This document shows, one piece after another, positions 1-13,369 of a stretch of 64,000 nt of DNA. The DNA is from Saccopteryx bilineata (Eukaryota > Chordata > Mammalia > Chiroptera > Emballonuridae), in NCBI RefSeq assembly GCF_036850765.1, contig NC_089493.1, forward strand, positions 186,405,140 through 186,469,139, given 5' to 3'. Within the stretch, counting starts at the first letter, position 1. Every line of letters begins with the position of its first letter. Under the pieces are notes generated by a model. The model saw only the letters and a list, made by a program, of their open reading frames with translations. It made no database searches and was not told the origin of the DNA. The position numbers and the translations under genes were made by a program.

Positions 1-785
1 CGGAAGCAATTTATACTAAAACACAGAGAAAAACGAGTTTATAAAAGAAAAATGAAAACTGCATCAGTGAACTGTGGAACCTCCCAAGTAGAAGAAATAT
101 GAAAAAAACTACATTAAGTCATAATAAAATCAAATTGATCAAAATCAGTGAGTGATAAAGAGAAAAATCTTAAAAGAAGCTAGTAGTAGGGAAACGATAC
201 TTTATACACAGAATAACAAAGATATGGGTGACAGCAACATCTTTTTTTAAATTTTTTTATACAGAGACAGAGAGAGAGAGTCAGAGAGAAGGATAGATAG
301 GGACAGACAGGAAGGGAGAGAGATGAGAAGCATCAATCATCAGTTTTTTGTTGTGACACCTTAGTTGTTCATTGATTGCTTTCTCATAAGTGCCTTGACC
401 ACGGGCCTTCAGCAGACTGAGTAACCCCTTGGGAGCCAGTGACCTTGGGTCCAAGCTGGTGAGCTTTGTTCAAACCAGATGAGCCCGTGCTCAAGCTGGC
501 GACCTCGGGATCTTGAACCTGGGTTCTCCACAATCCAGTCCGACACTCTATCCACTGTGCCACCGCCTGGTCAGGCAGACAGCAACATCTTAAAAAAAAA
601 AAAAAAGGCAACCTAGAATGTTATACTAAACAAAAATATCTTTAAAAGTGATGGTCAAATTATAACTTTTTTTCAGCTACAAAAGCTGAAAGAATTCATC
701 ACCAACACGTGAACACTACAAGAATTGTTCAAGGAACATGGTGCAAGCTGGAAATGTGAATCTATACAAAGGCATGATGAGCATA
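1..785 (+). mobile_element. Old L1 LINE fragment, interrupted by a SINE
   Basis: The text on both sides of the SINE at 244-577 follows the internal part of an old mammalian L1: 'gataaagagaaaaatctta' near 155 before it, and 'ctgaaagaattcatcacca' near 685 plus 'ctatacaaaggcatgatga' near 761 after it. The two halves are in the order expected for one sense-strand copy. No intact reading frame remains. The right boundary is approximate and the left end runs off the window. Confidence 0.7.
244..577 (-). mobile_element. tRNA-derived SINE, type B (~330 bp)
   Basis: Read on the minus strand it starts with a tRNA-like head (GCCTGACCAGGCGGTGGCAC, then a B box near 515-530), continues through a unique middle and a CT-rich region, and ends in an A/T-rich tail. 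A 14-bp target duplication, gacagcaacatctt, flanks it at 230-243 and 578-591. It is inserted in an L1. Related copies lie near 19.4, 25.9, 42.4 and 59.3 kb. Confidence 0.9.
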
Positions 786-1079
786 TCAGTAGAGGAAATC
801 AAACACCTGGTGATGGAACTGTCTTCAGAGTTCAGATGAATGCCGCAGTATGTGCGCAGGCTCTGTGAGGTGTTTAGTAGCTTCCATGCACTTTATTCTG
901 CAGCCTGCCTCAGTTTACCAGAAGTTTACCATTTACCTATTGGCCCCTCACACTTGATTTTTTTACCTTAATGCTTCTCAGTGCTCATTTATTTGCTTAC
1001 CTGTTGTTCAGATGATGTGTTTCTCCTTCATACTTTCTACGTATTCAGCAAGGCCCTAGACTTTGCCTCAAAATGAAAG

Positions 1080-1407
1080 TACAGTTGACCCTGGAATAGC
1101 ATGGGGCTGGGGGTTAGGGGTACAGATCCCCCGTGTAGTAAAAAATTCACGTATAACTTTTGACTTCCAAAAACTTAACTCCTACTGTTGACAAGAAGCC
1201 TTACTGATAACATAGTCGATTAGCACATATTTTGTATGTTTATATGTATTGCGGATATACTGTATTCTTACAATAAAGTAAGCTAGGAAAAATGTTAAGA
1301 ATATCATAGGGAATAGAAAATACATTTACGGTATTTAATTGAAAAAAAAATCTGTGTGTAAATGTACCCGGGCAGTTTAAGCCCATGTTAGTCAAGAGTA
1401 AACTCTA
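1080..1407 (+). mobile_element. MER2-like Tigger DNA transposon fossil
   Basis: It begins TACAGTTGACCCTGGAATAG and ends with a degenerate inverse of that terminus (gtcaagagtaaactcta). In between it matches the MER2 consensus as I remember it, for example 'cgtataacttttgac' and 'actgtattcttacaataaag'. The length of about 330 bp fits the non-autonomous MER2 element. No transposase is present. Confidence 0.8.
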
Positions 1408-3339
1408 GTCCACTTGATTTTCTTATGGTACATGTAAACGACATACGTTTTCTAGTGGGACTGGAGTGTTTGCTGGTTCTCTGTCCTCTAAAAGCCAGAC
1501 TGCTGTGACCAGATGTCATGTCCTTTCCATGTGTCCTGGAGGGAAGCCATAAATACAGGCACACTTGGTCTTGGCAGCCTCAGGGCGCCAGTGACAATGC
1601 AGATTTCTTCATCATGAAACAAGGTTGTCAAGACTGTTTTTTACCTTATGCATTTTTTTTACATTTTTCTGTTTGTTTTTTTTAAAGAGACACTACTGAC
1701 TGTAATAAATGTTCACGGATATAGAATAAGTGAGGATAATGATTTAAAATCACTTTCTGCACTGATTTCTTTGAGATTAGATTCTATGACATAGTTCTAG
1801 AAATTACAATGTTGTCTATAACTAATCCTATAACATATTTAATGTTATGCCATTAAGTAAAGCTTACAAATATCAGACCCAGAACAAAGCTGCAATTAAT
1901 GGACAGTGATCTATAGCAGGAGAGGTACTATGCACATAAGATGTCATGACAAACCAACCAAATAGGTTTATGGTGTTTTTCTAGTCTTTATTAAATATTC
2001 CTTTAATAAATAAATTACTATGTATCCAGACAACAAAGAAAATGTAAGGTCACTGCCTATTAAAATATCACATTTATTCTTTATCCCAAGTGGTAGAGGT
2101 GGAGGTGAAGGGGTGGGCAGGAAATCAAAACACAACTGAAACTTTAAAAAATGGTTGAAGAGAATAAAAGGAAAATATAATTTGTTATCTTGCTGGATGA
2201 TGTTATTGCAAATTTAAAAAATTATTTCTTTCATGAAAGCCATATGAAGATAAAAAATTTAAACCACTAAATTCTTAATGAATAGGTATAAAATGAAAAT
2301 AAATTTAATAGGCTTTAAACCTAAACTTTTATTTTTTAAAAAAGTTATGCTATACCAATCTTCAGTTAATTCTGCACATAACCTTTGGCATAAATATAAA
2401 GCTACAATATCAATATACACTACAGGCTACTCATTGAAAAAGCATAAAAGGTTCAAGATGTTGGAACCTGACTGTTAATACAACACTCATTAGTGTCTGT
2501 GTTGCAAAGAATAATCATTCTCTTTAACTTTTATCATATAGTATTAAATGGACAAAATGCATATTAATTTTTCAGTTTTTATGTTAAACAAAAATTACTA
2601 ACTTCCATCGGAAAACCACTCAACACCGTTTTTTCTTGACTAATTTACAGTGACATACTCAATAAAGATTATTAGATGATTAAAAATTAACAGTGATGTA
2701 TCAAACTTAATGGCTACTATTCCAAAATTATTTTCTTCAAATTAATGGCAAGGTAGCCCGTGTAATTATGTTTCCACTGCTACACAGCAGAGTTCCATCT
2801 GTCCTCCAGCGCTTTCTTACAAGGCTACTGGTCCCTTCAAAATGGAATGGAGATTTGAACTAAATATTTTGCTTCAGGACTAGTGTTCTTGAGAGTTTCA
2901 TTTTGTAAATAAACAGACATATGTCCTAAGAACTTGAAACCATATTTTTAAAAAATAAAATTTTTTGGACATATTTTAAGTTGAAATGTTTATCAGGATA
3001 TATCGTTTTATTTCTTTAAAAAAGAACAAGTAAACAGCAATAACAAAAACCAGTGTCTATAAAAAAAAAAACACATACTTCCCAATTTGCAACCCTCCTG
3101 TCCCCCTTTTACTCCATCAGAAACTTATGAAAAGCGTATGATAAAACATTAAAGGAATTGCATAAACCTACAAATCTTAGCCGCCACTTTCTTATTATCC
3201 TAAGAAATACCAGCACCCTCTCACAATAACAGACAAGATCACATCACGAAAGCCCCTGGTTGAAGCAAGGGTGTGTTTTCATTAATCTGAACAGGGAGAC
3301 TCAGTCATACTCACTCCCCCTTTTCCACAGCTGGAAAGC
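1408..3339. other. AT-rich stretch, nothing recognised
   Basis: No supported gene or named repeat. The open frames are short (66 codons at most) and look like chance. Short A and T runs are frequent (for example 3060-3072). Confidence 0.6.
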
Positions 3340-3540
3340 AGTTATTCCCATTGTGTAGTTAGTTCTGCAGTATTAGCACCACCTGGGCGCTTGTGGAAAT
3401 GCAAATTTCTAGACACCACCATGGCCACTGTATTGACTCAGAAATACTGGGGCCAGGAGCCAGCAATCTGCAGTTTACCAAGCCCTCCAGGTGGTTCTAA
3501 GGCTGGCTCGGGCTTGTGAACCATGACTTTAAAGCCATGA
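3340..3540. mobile_element. MER5-like hAT-Charlie fossil
   Basis: The phrases 'caccacctgggcgcttgtgg' (about 3377), 'cagcaatctgcagtttacc' (about 3461) and 'agccctccaggtggttct' (about 3481) are typical of MER5A/B, a non-autonomous hAT element. The termini are too worn to define, so the limits are approximate. Confidence 0.65.
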
Positions 3541-6009
3541 TCTGGGCAGTAGCACAAAACTAAACTGGGCTCTGCATCCTGAGTCAGAACCAGAAACTTC
3601 GGCGTCATCCACTGGGCTGGATGGACTTTTTTGTTTGAGAACTTCTCAGGAGTATGAGACAAGGTAAGATCCTTCTCTTCCTTTCAAAATGTACGACTTG
3701 GCGAAAATGCTGTATATATAAATTTAGAGAGGAGGGGGAAGGGAGAGAAAAAGAGAGAGTTGTTTGTAGTGTAAAAATAGTATGTATAAAAGACGTGGCA
3801 CGGTGCCACTCAGAAGCAGGCTATTATTAATGGTTGGTCTAATTAAACTGGTAATATTATTCAACAGGAAAATGAATAGATTCTGTGATCAGGAACAGTC
3901 AGCGTTGAAGTTTGAATCAGGTCCTCTAATACTAGTTCTTTACACATGCATGTTCAAATATTAGTCGTGAAAATTACGTTTAATACACAGAAGTGAAAAT
4001 GGAAGGCTTTCATTCTAGCAAACCCGACAGGTGATGAGTTCAGTTTTTAGGTGATCACTCCTTAAGTCCCACTTTAGAGGGCTTAGCACAAATTCTTCAC
4101 TCATGAGTTTAAAAAAATACATTTGAAATGATTAAAATATTAACAAAGTCGACAAGATAACCTTAAGCCAAAAGAGTTGAAGTGCGTGTGGTTTGGTATC
4201 GAAGAGGAGGAGACAGAATCCAAAACCAAGCCAAACCGAAACACAGAGAAATCAGTAAAGAGGAGAAAAGAGGAAAACAGTGTCCAGATAGTTTAAGCTT
4301 CTAGAAGAAAACTGACTCCTAAAGTTTTGTTTATTCATTTACTTGTCAGGAACAGCTGTTTGTTTTAAGGATGTTATAACTCCAAAAACTGTATTTTAAA
4401 AGAATGTGCAATGCCACCACAGCTCCTGTTTACTCAAGGCTGGCGTGCAGTCTCTTATACAGTCTTATTATTCTGACTTTGCTGAAATGTATCTCTTCTT
4501 CCTCTGGAATTTCTCTAAGTCGCACTGCGGGCTGTTAAAGCCTTTGTCTAAGTCCCTGGGCAGAGCGTGTGGACGGACATGGAGCAGGAGTTCTCCTCCA
4601 AAGGGGCCCTGGTGATCTGTTGACTCAATGATCCGTTAATGACAGCTGACCGCTCACAGCAGGGCCCCCTCAGCTTGCTGTTGCTGTGGCTAGCCCGTTG
4701 GGGATGCAGGTGCATCCTAACCACCTAAGACAGCCATTCAAGGTTACTTTTATGAGTGGCTTCTGCTTACAAAACAAGGCTCTTGGGGAGCATGATTCAG
4801 TCTAGGTGAGATCTGACAGCTCCGAAGAGTCACACTGTTCGGGGCCAGCCACATCTTGTTACAGTGAACAGAGCAAGAATAGTACTCTTGTTCTGTTTAC
4901 ACCTTCACAGACCCGTACGGCCTATTATGTGAAAAATGTAAGAACAATGGTTTCCCTCTCTACGCCTGCATTTCTCCCCTTCTGGTAATAATGGGGTTTA
5001 AAGTAAATCAGCACCCCATCTTCTCTTAGTGGACCAGGATTGTTTCCTTTGAAAATAATCACACTTAGTTTGCGGGGAAAAGTTCACTGGGCAGACATAA
5101 CTGTAAAAAGTTTAGTAGACTGGCAATACAAGCGTCAGTAGTGAAAGATAAACACCTTGAAATTCAACTTACGGAGTACCCTATGCGAGCCCAGCCTGGG
5201 GCTGGGAATTTTGCCTGCCTATTTTTTTGCATCAGACAACCTTAAAGATGTAGGTGAAAAATGGGTCTCCCATTGTTTGACTTCTTTTTTCACTTATATG
5301 CTTCACCTGTGTGTTTCATTTTAGTTAATGGGATATTGATATCACACGTTCAACCATTTTATTTCTACCTGGAATTTCAATGGTCTCATTGTTCTTCAAG
5401 CATTCTTGATGGAAAAGCACCTCAGTTGTTGTTTTTTTCCAATTTTGTGCACCATTCTTTAATTGTCACATGAGTGATAGTAATCCCTCTATCTTAATAA
5501 ATATTAGAGAATAATACACTGTACTTGAGCAGACCAAACCGCTGTGAAAGGAGTTGCAACATGCTGATAGCTACAGCCTTCACAGAACAGCTCAGTTTTA
5601 CAAAACTGGGGGCAGGGAACAAAAACAATGCTTTAAGAGCATGTAGTGCGTGCTACTGCATTTTTGATTTGACATAAATAGATAACCGAGATGCCATATT
5701 TGGCTGCTATCATTTAAATTGATTGTCAATCAGTTCTTAGTATTCTCATTCATAGAAGAAAGACTGGAGTTAGAGAAAATACTTCTTCTGGCTTGATTTG
5801 TGTAATGTATTACTATTTGTGGATTTGGTTTTGAAGTTCTGCATTTTCACTAATGGCACCTCTGCTGAAGCTTAGTTTAGCCTTCTGTCTCCCACTCTGT
5901 ATGACCTCATGCACGAGAGAGGCTGATAACTCATTCTTTCCAACTTGCACAGTGCTTCCAGATGAGATAATTTGAAACAAAATTTTTACTATGTCACTTA
6001 CTTGCTCAC
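3541..6009. other. Unique-looking non-coding DNA
   Basis: No coding region or repeat is supported. A purine-rich patch lies at about 3725-3765. The open frames near 4406-4615, 4806-4988 and 5261-5473 have no recognisable domain or repeat-free homology that I can name. Confidence 0.55.
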
Positions 6010-6115
6010 AGTGACACCCAATGCAATATGCAGATAATGTATCATAGAATTGTATACTTAGAGCCTACATAATCTTAATAACCAACATCACCCCAATAAA
6101 TATAATTTAAAAGTA
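6010..6115 (+). mobile_element. L1 3' end (laurasiatherian-type 3' UTR)
   Basis: The segment reads in sense toward the L1 end: 'gcagataatgtatcatagaa' (about 6030), then 'caacatcaccccaataaata' and an A/T-rich tail near 6105. It is the same 3' UTR type as the antisense copies at 30.36-30.79 kb and 44.84 kb. It is heavily 5'-truncated. Confidence 0.65.
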
Positions 6116-6559
6116 TTTCAGAAAAAAGTTAACATAGTTTTGAAATAACTGATAAATTCTTGTCTCCAGAAATATCGCTGTCAAATCAGTTTTGACACGG
6201 TAGCTATAAAATATTGGGAGAAAAATAACAGATAGCTAGACATATTCTGCATTTATATATCTAGTCACATATCTTCAGGTTTCACTTGTGACATTTAAAA
6301 AAAATTTTTAATGTAATTCTAAGTTCACACTTCTTGGCTGTATTCCCTGTGTGGAAGGTGACATATTTACAGGAAGACAATATGCACTAGCAGATTAATG
6401 GTGATAGTTCTTTGGGAAAGAAATTATGAATCATGCAGATAGCAAATGTGTAATGAGAGAAACAAAATAATCTAAATGGGATGCAGAGGAGATTGTACCA
6501 AGTCCAGCATTCTTAAGAAAACAAAACTGTTTCTTCTTTTCATTATAAATATTTTCTAA

Positions 6560-6900
6560 CACTTACGGTTTCCCCAGTTATGTTTTGTTGGAGTATAGCT
6601 GACACTCAGAAAAGTGCACAATGTCATAAGCTTGTTGACTCCTCGCCAGCTGTGCACATGTGTGTTATCAGCCAGGGCGTCACCAGCACCCCAGCGGGTC
6701 CCCCTTCTACTTCCTTTCGGCCCTTTTCCCCTCGCTCTGCAAGGCCCAGAATAAATTAGGCTGGCCTCTTGTATAATAGGCATACATCGTCCATATTATT
6801 TTTGTGTTTGGCTTCTTTCTCACAACATTATGTTCTGCGATGTCTGCTTGATTTAATTGTAGTGCATCCACATTGCAGAAGATGATCCTTTGTGTCTCTC
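6560..6900 (-). mobile_element. Old L1M 3' UTR fragment, antisense
   Basis: The order of phrases ('gttggagtatagctgacact', 'tgtgtttggcttctttctca', 'gtgcatccacattgcagaag') follows the antisense 3' UTR of old L1M elements as I recall them. No coding capacity. Limits approximate. Confidence 0.55.
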
Positions 6901-6957
6901 CAGAGCAGATATTGATGGATTTAGGCAGAATGAAATGTTTTTCCTTGATTTTCTTCT

Positions 6958-7322
6958 TTTTTTTTTCTTTTTCCAAGTGAGAGGAGTAGAGATAGACAGA
7001 CAGAATCCTTCGTGCACCCCGATGGGGATCCACCCAGCAACCCCCGTCTGGGGCTGATGCTCTGCCCATCTGGAGCCATGCTTGCAACCGAGTCCTCTTC
7101 AGTGTGTGAGGCGGAGGCTCTACAGAGCCATCCTCAGTGCCCAGGGTGGATGTGCTTGAACCAATTGAGCCATGCCTGTGGGAAGGGAAGATAGAGAGAG
7201 AGAGAGAATGGGGGAGGGGTGGAGAAGCAGATGGTCACTTCTCCTGTGTGCCTGACTGGGAATCAAACCCAAGACATCCACATGCCATGCTAACACTCTA
7301 CCACTGAGCCAACCAGCCAGGG
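6958..7322 (-). mobile_element. Diverged VES-like tRNA SINE (older relative of type A)
   Basis: Read on the minus strand it starts as a tRNA-like head (CTGGCTGGTTGGCTCAGTGG), followed by a CT-rich block (7194-7220 on +) and the conserved 3' part with 'ggatccacccagcaaccccc'. Imperfect target copies flank it: ccttgattttcttctt at 6943-6958 and cctcgattttttctt at 7326-7340. It lacks the CTCF-like module of the young type A copies. Confidence 0.8.
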
Positions 7323-7340
7323 ACTCCTCGATTTTTTCTT

Positions 7341-10095
7341 ATACACACCAATTTTGCTTTTTATTACCTGATTCCTTCTATCTGGCTGATTTGACTCTTT
7401 TTAAAACCCCACTCTATTGTTGAAATGTAATTTCTATAAAACTAGATGCAAGCCCCTATAATATTCATAAGTGTGTGTCGAACCTTTATTTAACTTAAGG
7501 ACCAAACCAACAAGATGGTGAAGCTAATTTAAAGAGTATTTGAGGAACCAAGTAAATATGGGGATTGAAGGGCAATGTTAGAATACGATTGCTAAATGAG
7601 GAGCAAAACAGGTAACTGTCCTCCAGGATAAACACCTCCAAGTTAACATGCAATGTCAGAGTCTGGTCCATAAATAAGAGGTGCTGGTATGTTGCTTGAG
7701 GTTGAATCCTCCTGGAAAATTAAATAATAAATAATTGTTGGGTGGATCTGTTGGCCATTTTCCTAGGAGAACGCCGATGGACACAGGCATGTCATGTTGC
7801 CATATTTCCTTTCCATCTGTCAAGGTCAATTTACATCCCACTTCTGCTCCAAAGTCTTTATGATCACTCTGCAGGAAGTCACCTCTCTGGCCAAGAAAAC
7901 ACTGGTAGTACATGGACTGTGCCCAATATGAGCTTGGCAAATGAATAATTGTATTCTGCCACTCTAGGGGCGTATCACTCCTTGAGCAGAAATGGCTAAT
8001 TAAGAACATAATTAAATTTTAAATTATAGCTGGAGAAATGGTACTGCAGAAGAGAGATAAATTAGAATACATCATGGTGCAGTTAGCTGGTCTGTGTCCT
8101 CAAAACGAGCAAATATGCTGCAGGAAAGAATTGATGTACAAAGTGCTTCGTGTTTTCATTTTCCTGTTTTCCGTTTCATCTCTTTGCCCTTTCTTTTGAC
8201 TCTGCGCTGTTGAAACATTCCCTCTGTAGTCCTCCCTTTATTCTACTCTTGTTTAGTAAAACTATAGGCACCATCTATCTCAAATTCCATTTTAGCCATT
8301 TTTCTTCCCTTATCAGCGCTTGGCAAGCTGTCCTAAGTCATGTTTAATCATTGGCTTTTATGGTCACCAGTTAGGTCTGTGACTCTGTGACTCGCCATGC
8401 CATTTTTCTTACTGACGACTGTCAAGTGCTCTCCTACTCATCTCACCAGCCTCATTAAAGTTGGTTCTTCTCTTCCTCTTAATGTGTACAAACACATCCT
8501 CTTCTGCAAATGTTTGTTTGAATACTGATCTTCTCACTTTGGCTATACTAAGATACAATACATCATATCATTTACATGAAATTTGTAAAATGTATCAGTA
8601 AGTCAAGTTTAATCAGACTTTTTTTTCTTCTCAACTCCTAAGTAACTAAAACGTTGCTTACTGAGATGGTTTTCAATTGATTTGGGTATACTTTTGCTCA
8701 GATCTCTTTTCCTAATGTTTTATATATCTAACTAGAGTTGGTAATATAAGAGGTGGGATGATTACTGTATAAAGTTTATTTTTTTGCTTGGAAACTCTCA
8801 ATGGAAGTATGAAAGTAATTGACAAAAATCCCAATTTTTTAATGAAAATTCAGGAAAACAAAGTTTAGTGATACGCCCAATCTGTGCCTTTTGGCTCCAT
8901 AGCTAATTGAATTAAAATTAAAATTTAAATAAATTAAAATTAAATACAATTTAAAATTAGGTTCATCAATCAGACTGGCCACATTTCAAGAGCTCAACAG
9001 TCACGTATGGAACATGCTGAACAGTGAAAATATGAAACTTTCTAAGGGACTGTGCTGACCCAAAGCATGTGGTGACTGGTCAATGCAAATATGCAAATCA
9101 GCAATCTCAGTTCCATTTTTAGGAAAAGTCTTCCTTCCTCCCCCTCCCCCATGTGTCCAGGGCATGGACCAGGCACCGACCCAGACCCAGAGCCACACTG
9201 GGAAAAGCAAGGAGTTGCTTTGTCCCTGGCTGATGGGAGACAAGCACCACCAAACCAGGTGCAACTCTACCCCGGTCAGGGACATAAAGTGCTTCTGCTT
9301 TTTCCAGAATTTTACTTACCTGAGTTCACTGGGGATTGGTACTATCGAACAGGTTTATAAATGAGATGGAGGAGACACAGCCCAGTGAAGTATTCAAGTG
9401 TGCAGATGAAACTAAGCCCTTCTGGGAGTGGAAATGCCAAATTGAAAAACTATGCCTGAAGGCTTTATGAAGGGACAGACATGCTTCGGACGAGCTTCTC
9501 TCTCAGCAAGTATAATGCGATATGGTTAGGTGGAAATGATTTCGCCCTTGCAGGATAATGGATTCTGTTTTCCTAGTTAACAACGGCTAGAACAATGTCA
9601 GTTTCATCACCTGGTATTCTCCAGAATAACAAAATCTTGTTGTTGCTCAAAATAGTAAAAATAAATTTGGGCGAATAAATGGTGAAGAAAATATTTCTGA
9701 CTCACACACAGCATTTGACACTATGTAGCTTTGAAATAAAACTTTCCAGAGATGATATTTTAACTTGTTTTAATTGGTTAGTCATAAACTTCTAAGTAGA
9801 AATTAAAGAAAAGCAAACCCTTGTTGCAGGATGGACATAAGCAAACACAGAGAGGCATAGAGGAGTGGAGCGTGTTGTCTGAGAGACAAATAGTTCTTTG
9901 TGGCTGAAGCAGAAGTGCATGACAACATGAGTTAATTTTAGAAATGAGTGAGGGTCGTGTCTTATTGCAAAAGTTCTGGATGATATGCTTATCTATAAGG
10001 TGAAGAAGAATAACCATTAACAGAAATTATTTAAATAGCAGAACAAATAATCGAATGGGTACTCTAGAAAGATGATTCCAGAGTGATACAGATTA
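7341..10095. other. Non-coding DNA, nothing firmly recognised
   Basis: The longest frame is a 117-codon minus-strand frame at 7656-8009. It has no domain I recognise, and no supporting splice or polyadenylation context. An AT-rich patch built from aattaaaa-like words sits at about 8905-8960. No named repeat could be assigned. Confidence 0.5.
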
Positions 10096-10303
10096 GCGGT
10101 TCTCAATGGAGGTCATTTTGCCTCCCAGGCGGACCATTGATAATGTCTGGAGACAGACTTGGTTGTCATGATAGGTTGGGAGGTGACTTCTGTCACCTAG
10201 TGGGTACAGAGTAAGGGTGCTTCTAAATATCTAACAATGTAAAGACAGTCCTCATCACAAAGAAATATCCAAAAGTTGGTAGTGCCAAGGTTGAGAACCC
10301 CCG
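10096..10303 (-). mobile_element. MER20-like hAT-Charlie element
   Basis: It opens with gcggttctcaatgg and closes with ttgagaaccccc, the worn inverted ends of a hAT element. Internal phrases ('gtctggagacagacttggtt', 'agtgggtacagagtaagggt') follow the antisense of MER20. The length of about 208 bp is near full length. A sense copy of the same family is at 39036-39256. Confidence 0.75.
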
Positions 10304-12099
10304 AGAGAGATAATGAACTAAAGACTAACCTGAAGCAATACAATTGTTTAGGATCTGTTACAATAGTGAATGTAAGAAATAAGAAGTATGACTACTACAC
10401 TAATCTGTTTATTATTCTTAAATATGGAAAGGCAGAGTAATGACTGGATGTCCACAGGACTGCAGAGTTAACCTAGAAATCAAAATAAAACTAAAGGCAC
10501 TCGTGTCCTTTTTATGTTTTGTATAACTTATAGAATCATTTACTCACAAATGTAGTATAAACATAAAATGCAATTAAAGAAAGATATATGCCGCATGGCA
10601 CATAAAAATAATGGGAAAAGATCTAAACCGACACATCTGGAGACATTTTTTAATTGTAAGGTAAAGGGGGAAGATCTCATAATTTTATAGAGAATATAAA
10701 GTTACCTAACAGTTGCAAAAGGAGCTCAGCATCAGAATTCTCCATAACATTAAATTTTATTAGAATTTGAGGGAGAAGTGGTGTACCAAAAGTTCATACC
10801 CAAACCAGGTGTCTTTTATCAGCAAAGACAATAGAAATCCAGTCACATTTTACAGGGTGTGAAACATATATGGACAACATGCTCTTATCGCAAAGATTAT
10901 TTAAAGGTGGTAAGATGTAGTCAATCATAAAACTTGAAGAACTTCACATACAAAGAATTTGTGTCTCTTTTTGCTATTTCGTAAACTCAGGAATTACATT
11001 AGATTTTTGCATCTTAACCATGAGAAATGTAAATCCAGTGTAAAGCAAAACTTAATCCTGCTGTTCTGTAGGCCTTAGGTTTCTTTTCCTAACCAGGGAT
11101 CAACATATCCTGGGCTTCATACAGGTTCTTTTTGCATTTGGTCATTTAAAATGATGATGGTTTTCACCCTGCCAGAGCACTTGCTGTAAAATGAGTAAGA
11201 CATTGACTGCTTGGATCATTGCCCACATGATTACCTTGCAAAGTTTCATTGTATGTTGTTCCTACAAACTTGTCCCCATGAATGAGGAGTACTTAGAAGA
11301 ATTAGGTAGCTATAATTATACTTAAGTGATGAGCCTCAGTATGCTTTTTAGAGAAAAAAAAAATCCATGAAATTGTCTGAGTCTCTGGATTTTACTTAAT
11401 AATGAAAAATGAATAAAACAGGTGATCACCTTTAAAGTTCTACTTAATTTAATAATTCCCTTTCCTTGTCTTGAAACAGAAAATTTTCTTCTTGGGAAAG
11501 ACTCAAGAGGTTTCAAGACAGGAATGGTAATGAATGAAAATGTTTAAATACGATTCAGAAGAGACAGTGGGGCGTTTAAAATATACGTGACAATACCACT
11601 GGTGTTTGTTCTATATTTTTAAATCCTGAATTCTTTCAAAGTTGATTTTGAATATTTTGGGGATTTGGAAGAAATTTTTAACATATATTTTCTGGAACTT
11701 ACAGTTTTATTTTTACATTAAAAATTATTAAAATTGTTCTAAAATAGCACATAAAAATTTCATATATTGGAAAGCAAATAAAGCCATATTTCTATGTGTT
11801 GAGTCAAAAAGACAGAAAATGCTCTAGATTTTTTGAAACAAAGAGTTAAATTATAAAAAGATATATATATTCTAAACATATATTTTAAAACACACAGATA
11901 TATATTCTAAACATATATACATAATTAGATGTTCAAAGGGAGCTTTTAGTGTTTATTTGTTTTCATGACCAAAATAAATGTTTAGAATACTTACTTTAAA
12001 TGTTTCCAGGCTAATATTACCCCAGCTATGCACTGATAAAATCACTAGTATACCATGGTCTGAAATAGACTGAGATCTATTTTATGTGTCTTAGAAGTA
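10304..12099. other. AT-rich non-coding DNA
   Basis: No gene or named repeat is supported. It contains a local duplication of an AT-rich 22-24 bp unit at 11859-11917, listed separately. Confidence 0.55.
11859..11917. repeat. Local AT-rich duplication
   Basis: The unit agatatatattctaaacat(ata) occurs twice, at 11859-11882 (with one extra TA step) and 11896-11917, separated by about 13 bp. It looks like a small slippage or segmental duplication. Confidence 0.7.
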
Positions 12100-12820
12100 C
12101 ACTTCGATGAATATTAACCAGCTGAATATCCTTGTGTCACTAGCACCCAGACAAAGAAACAGATCACCCATGGCACCCCAGTTGACCCCCTCTGCTTCCC
12201 CAAAGGTTGTCCTTTATCCTAACTTCTTAGAGCATAGAGTACTTTTGTTTGTTTTATTGTATGTAAAGGGTTACACAGTATGTGTACTTTCACGTGTGAA
12301 ATCTTCAGCTCCACGTTATGTTTGTATGATTCATTCATATTGCAGTCGTTATTATTGCTGTGTAGTATCCTGGTATGTGAACATACCTCAGTTTATGCTT
12401 CTGCTGCTAATGATGGTTTGAGTACCTCTCCAGGTTTCAGCTATTATCAACAGTATTCTATGAACAGTCTGTCATGTTTCCTTTGGTAAACATTTTTACA
12501 CATTTATGATGTGTACAAATACCTAGAAATGAAATTCCTGGGTCATAGAGATGCCGTATGTTCACCTCCATTAGGGAAAGCCAGACAGACTTCCCAAGAG
12601 GCTGCACCACGTGTACGCTCCCAGTCGCTGTGTTTGAGAATTCTGGTTGCTCTACATCCTCATCAATACTTGCTATTTTCTTTCTATTATTTCTGTATTT
12701 TCTGAGTGACTCCTCAGTGGTTTTAATTAGTGGTTATAATTTGTACTTCCTCAGTAACTTGATAATGTTTCTCAACCATTTGTGCACTCTCAAAGAGAAG
12801 TTTTTGATGCAGAGAACTGT
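12100..12820 (-). mobile_element. Old L1M fragment, antisense (3' UTR to ORF2 end)
   Basis: The plus strand shows the familiar antisense L1 order: 'ttattgctgtgtagtatcc' (about 12353), 'gaaattcctgggtcatagag' (about 12531, antisense of the ORF2 C-terminal DPAIPLLGI-type region) and 'cacatcctcatcaatacttg' (about 12653). The apparent plus-strand frames here (104 and 112 codons) are antisense shadows of this remnant. Confidence 0.75.
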
Positions 12821-13369
12821 TCATGATGTGACAGATGGGCAGGAAAGGAGAAGAGTATGTGTTAACCCACTCTCTTCCGGAAGTACTCATAGCTAAACTG
12901 TGGCCATGCTTCTAGAATGAGGCTGCTTCAGCTTCCACTCTTGGTACCTGGGAATGCTGGAGAGTGCATTTCTGTGGTAGCTGCCTTTCTGTCCTTTGAG
13001 AGTTGCAACCAGAATGACTTCTGTCTCACCCTGCCTTTCAAATTCCTACCAGTGCCTCCCATTTGTAGAACCAATCAAGAAATGAGGCGAGAGAATCTAG
13101 AAGTGTCATTTTCAGACTTTCCGCATACCACCCTCCTTCCCAGGAGAGAGAAAAGGTTGGAGAGTCAGGAATCAAGCTATGCGTGAACTGACTGCGTGGG
13201 CAAGGTACCTTTTACTGTAGCCCTCTAAGTGTCAAGGAGCGAGGAGGCTCAGGAGAGCTATAACCATACAATCTGCACATAAATATATATAAAAAATTTT
13301 CAGCAACTAGTGAATCAATATTTTGCGTGCATGTGCGTACTTTCCAAAGTGTTCTAGAGAGCTAGAAAG
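12821..13369. other. Possible old unnamed repeat, no gene
   Basis: The part 12905-13190 ('gagagttgcaaccagaatga', 'accagtgcctcccatttgta') resembles an old laurasiatherian interspersed repeat I have seen but cannot name. The 89-codon frame here has no recognisable domain. Confidence 0.35.

Noticed and set aside
7656..8009. 117-codon minus-strand frame
   Set aside because: No recognisable domain, no poly(A) tail or target duplication to suggest a processed pseudogene, and a frame of this size is plausible by chance in 64 kb.
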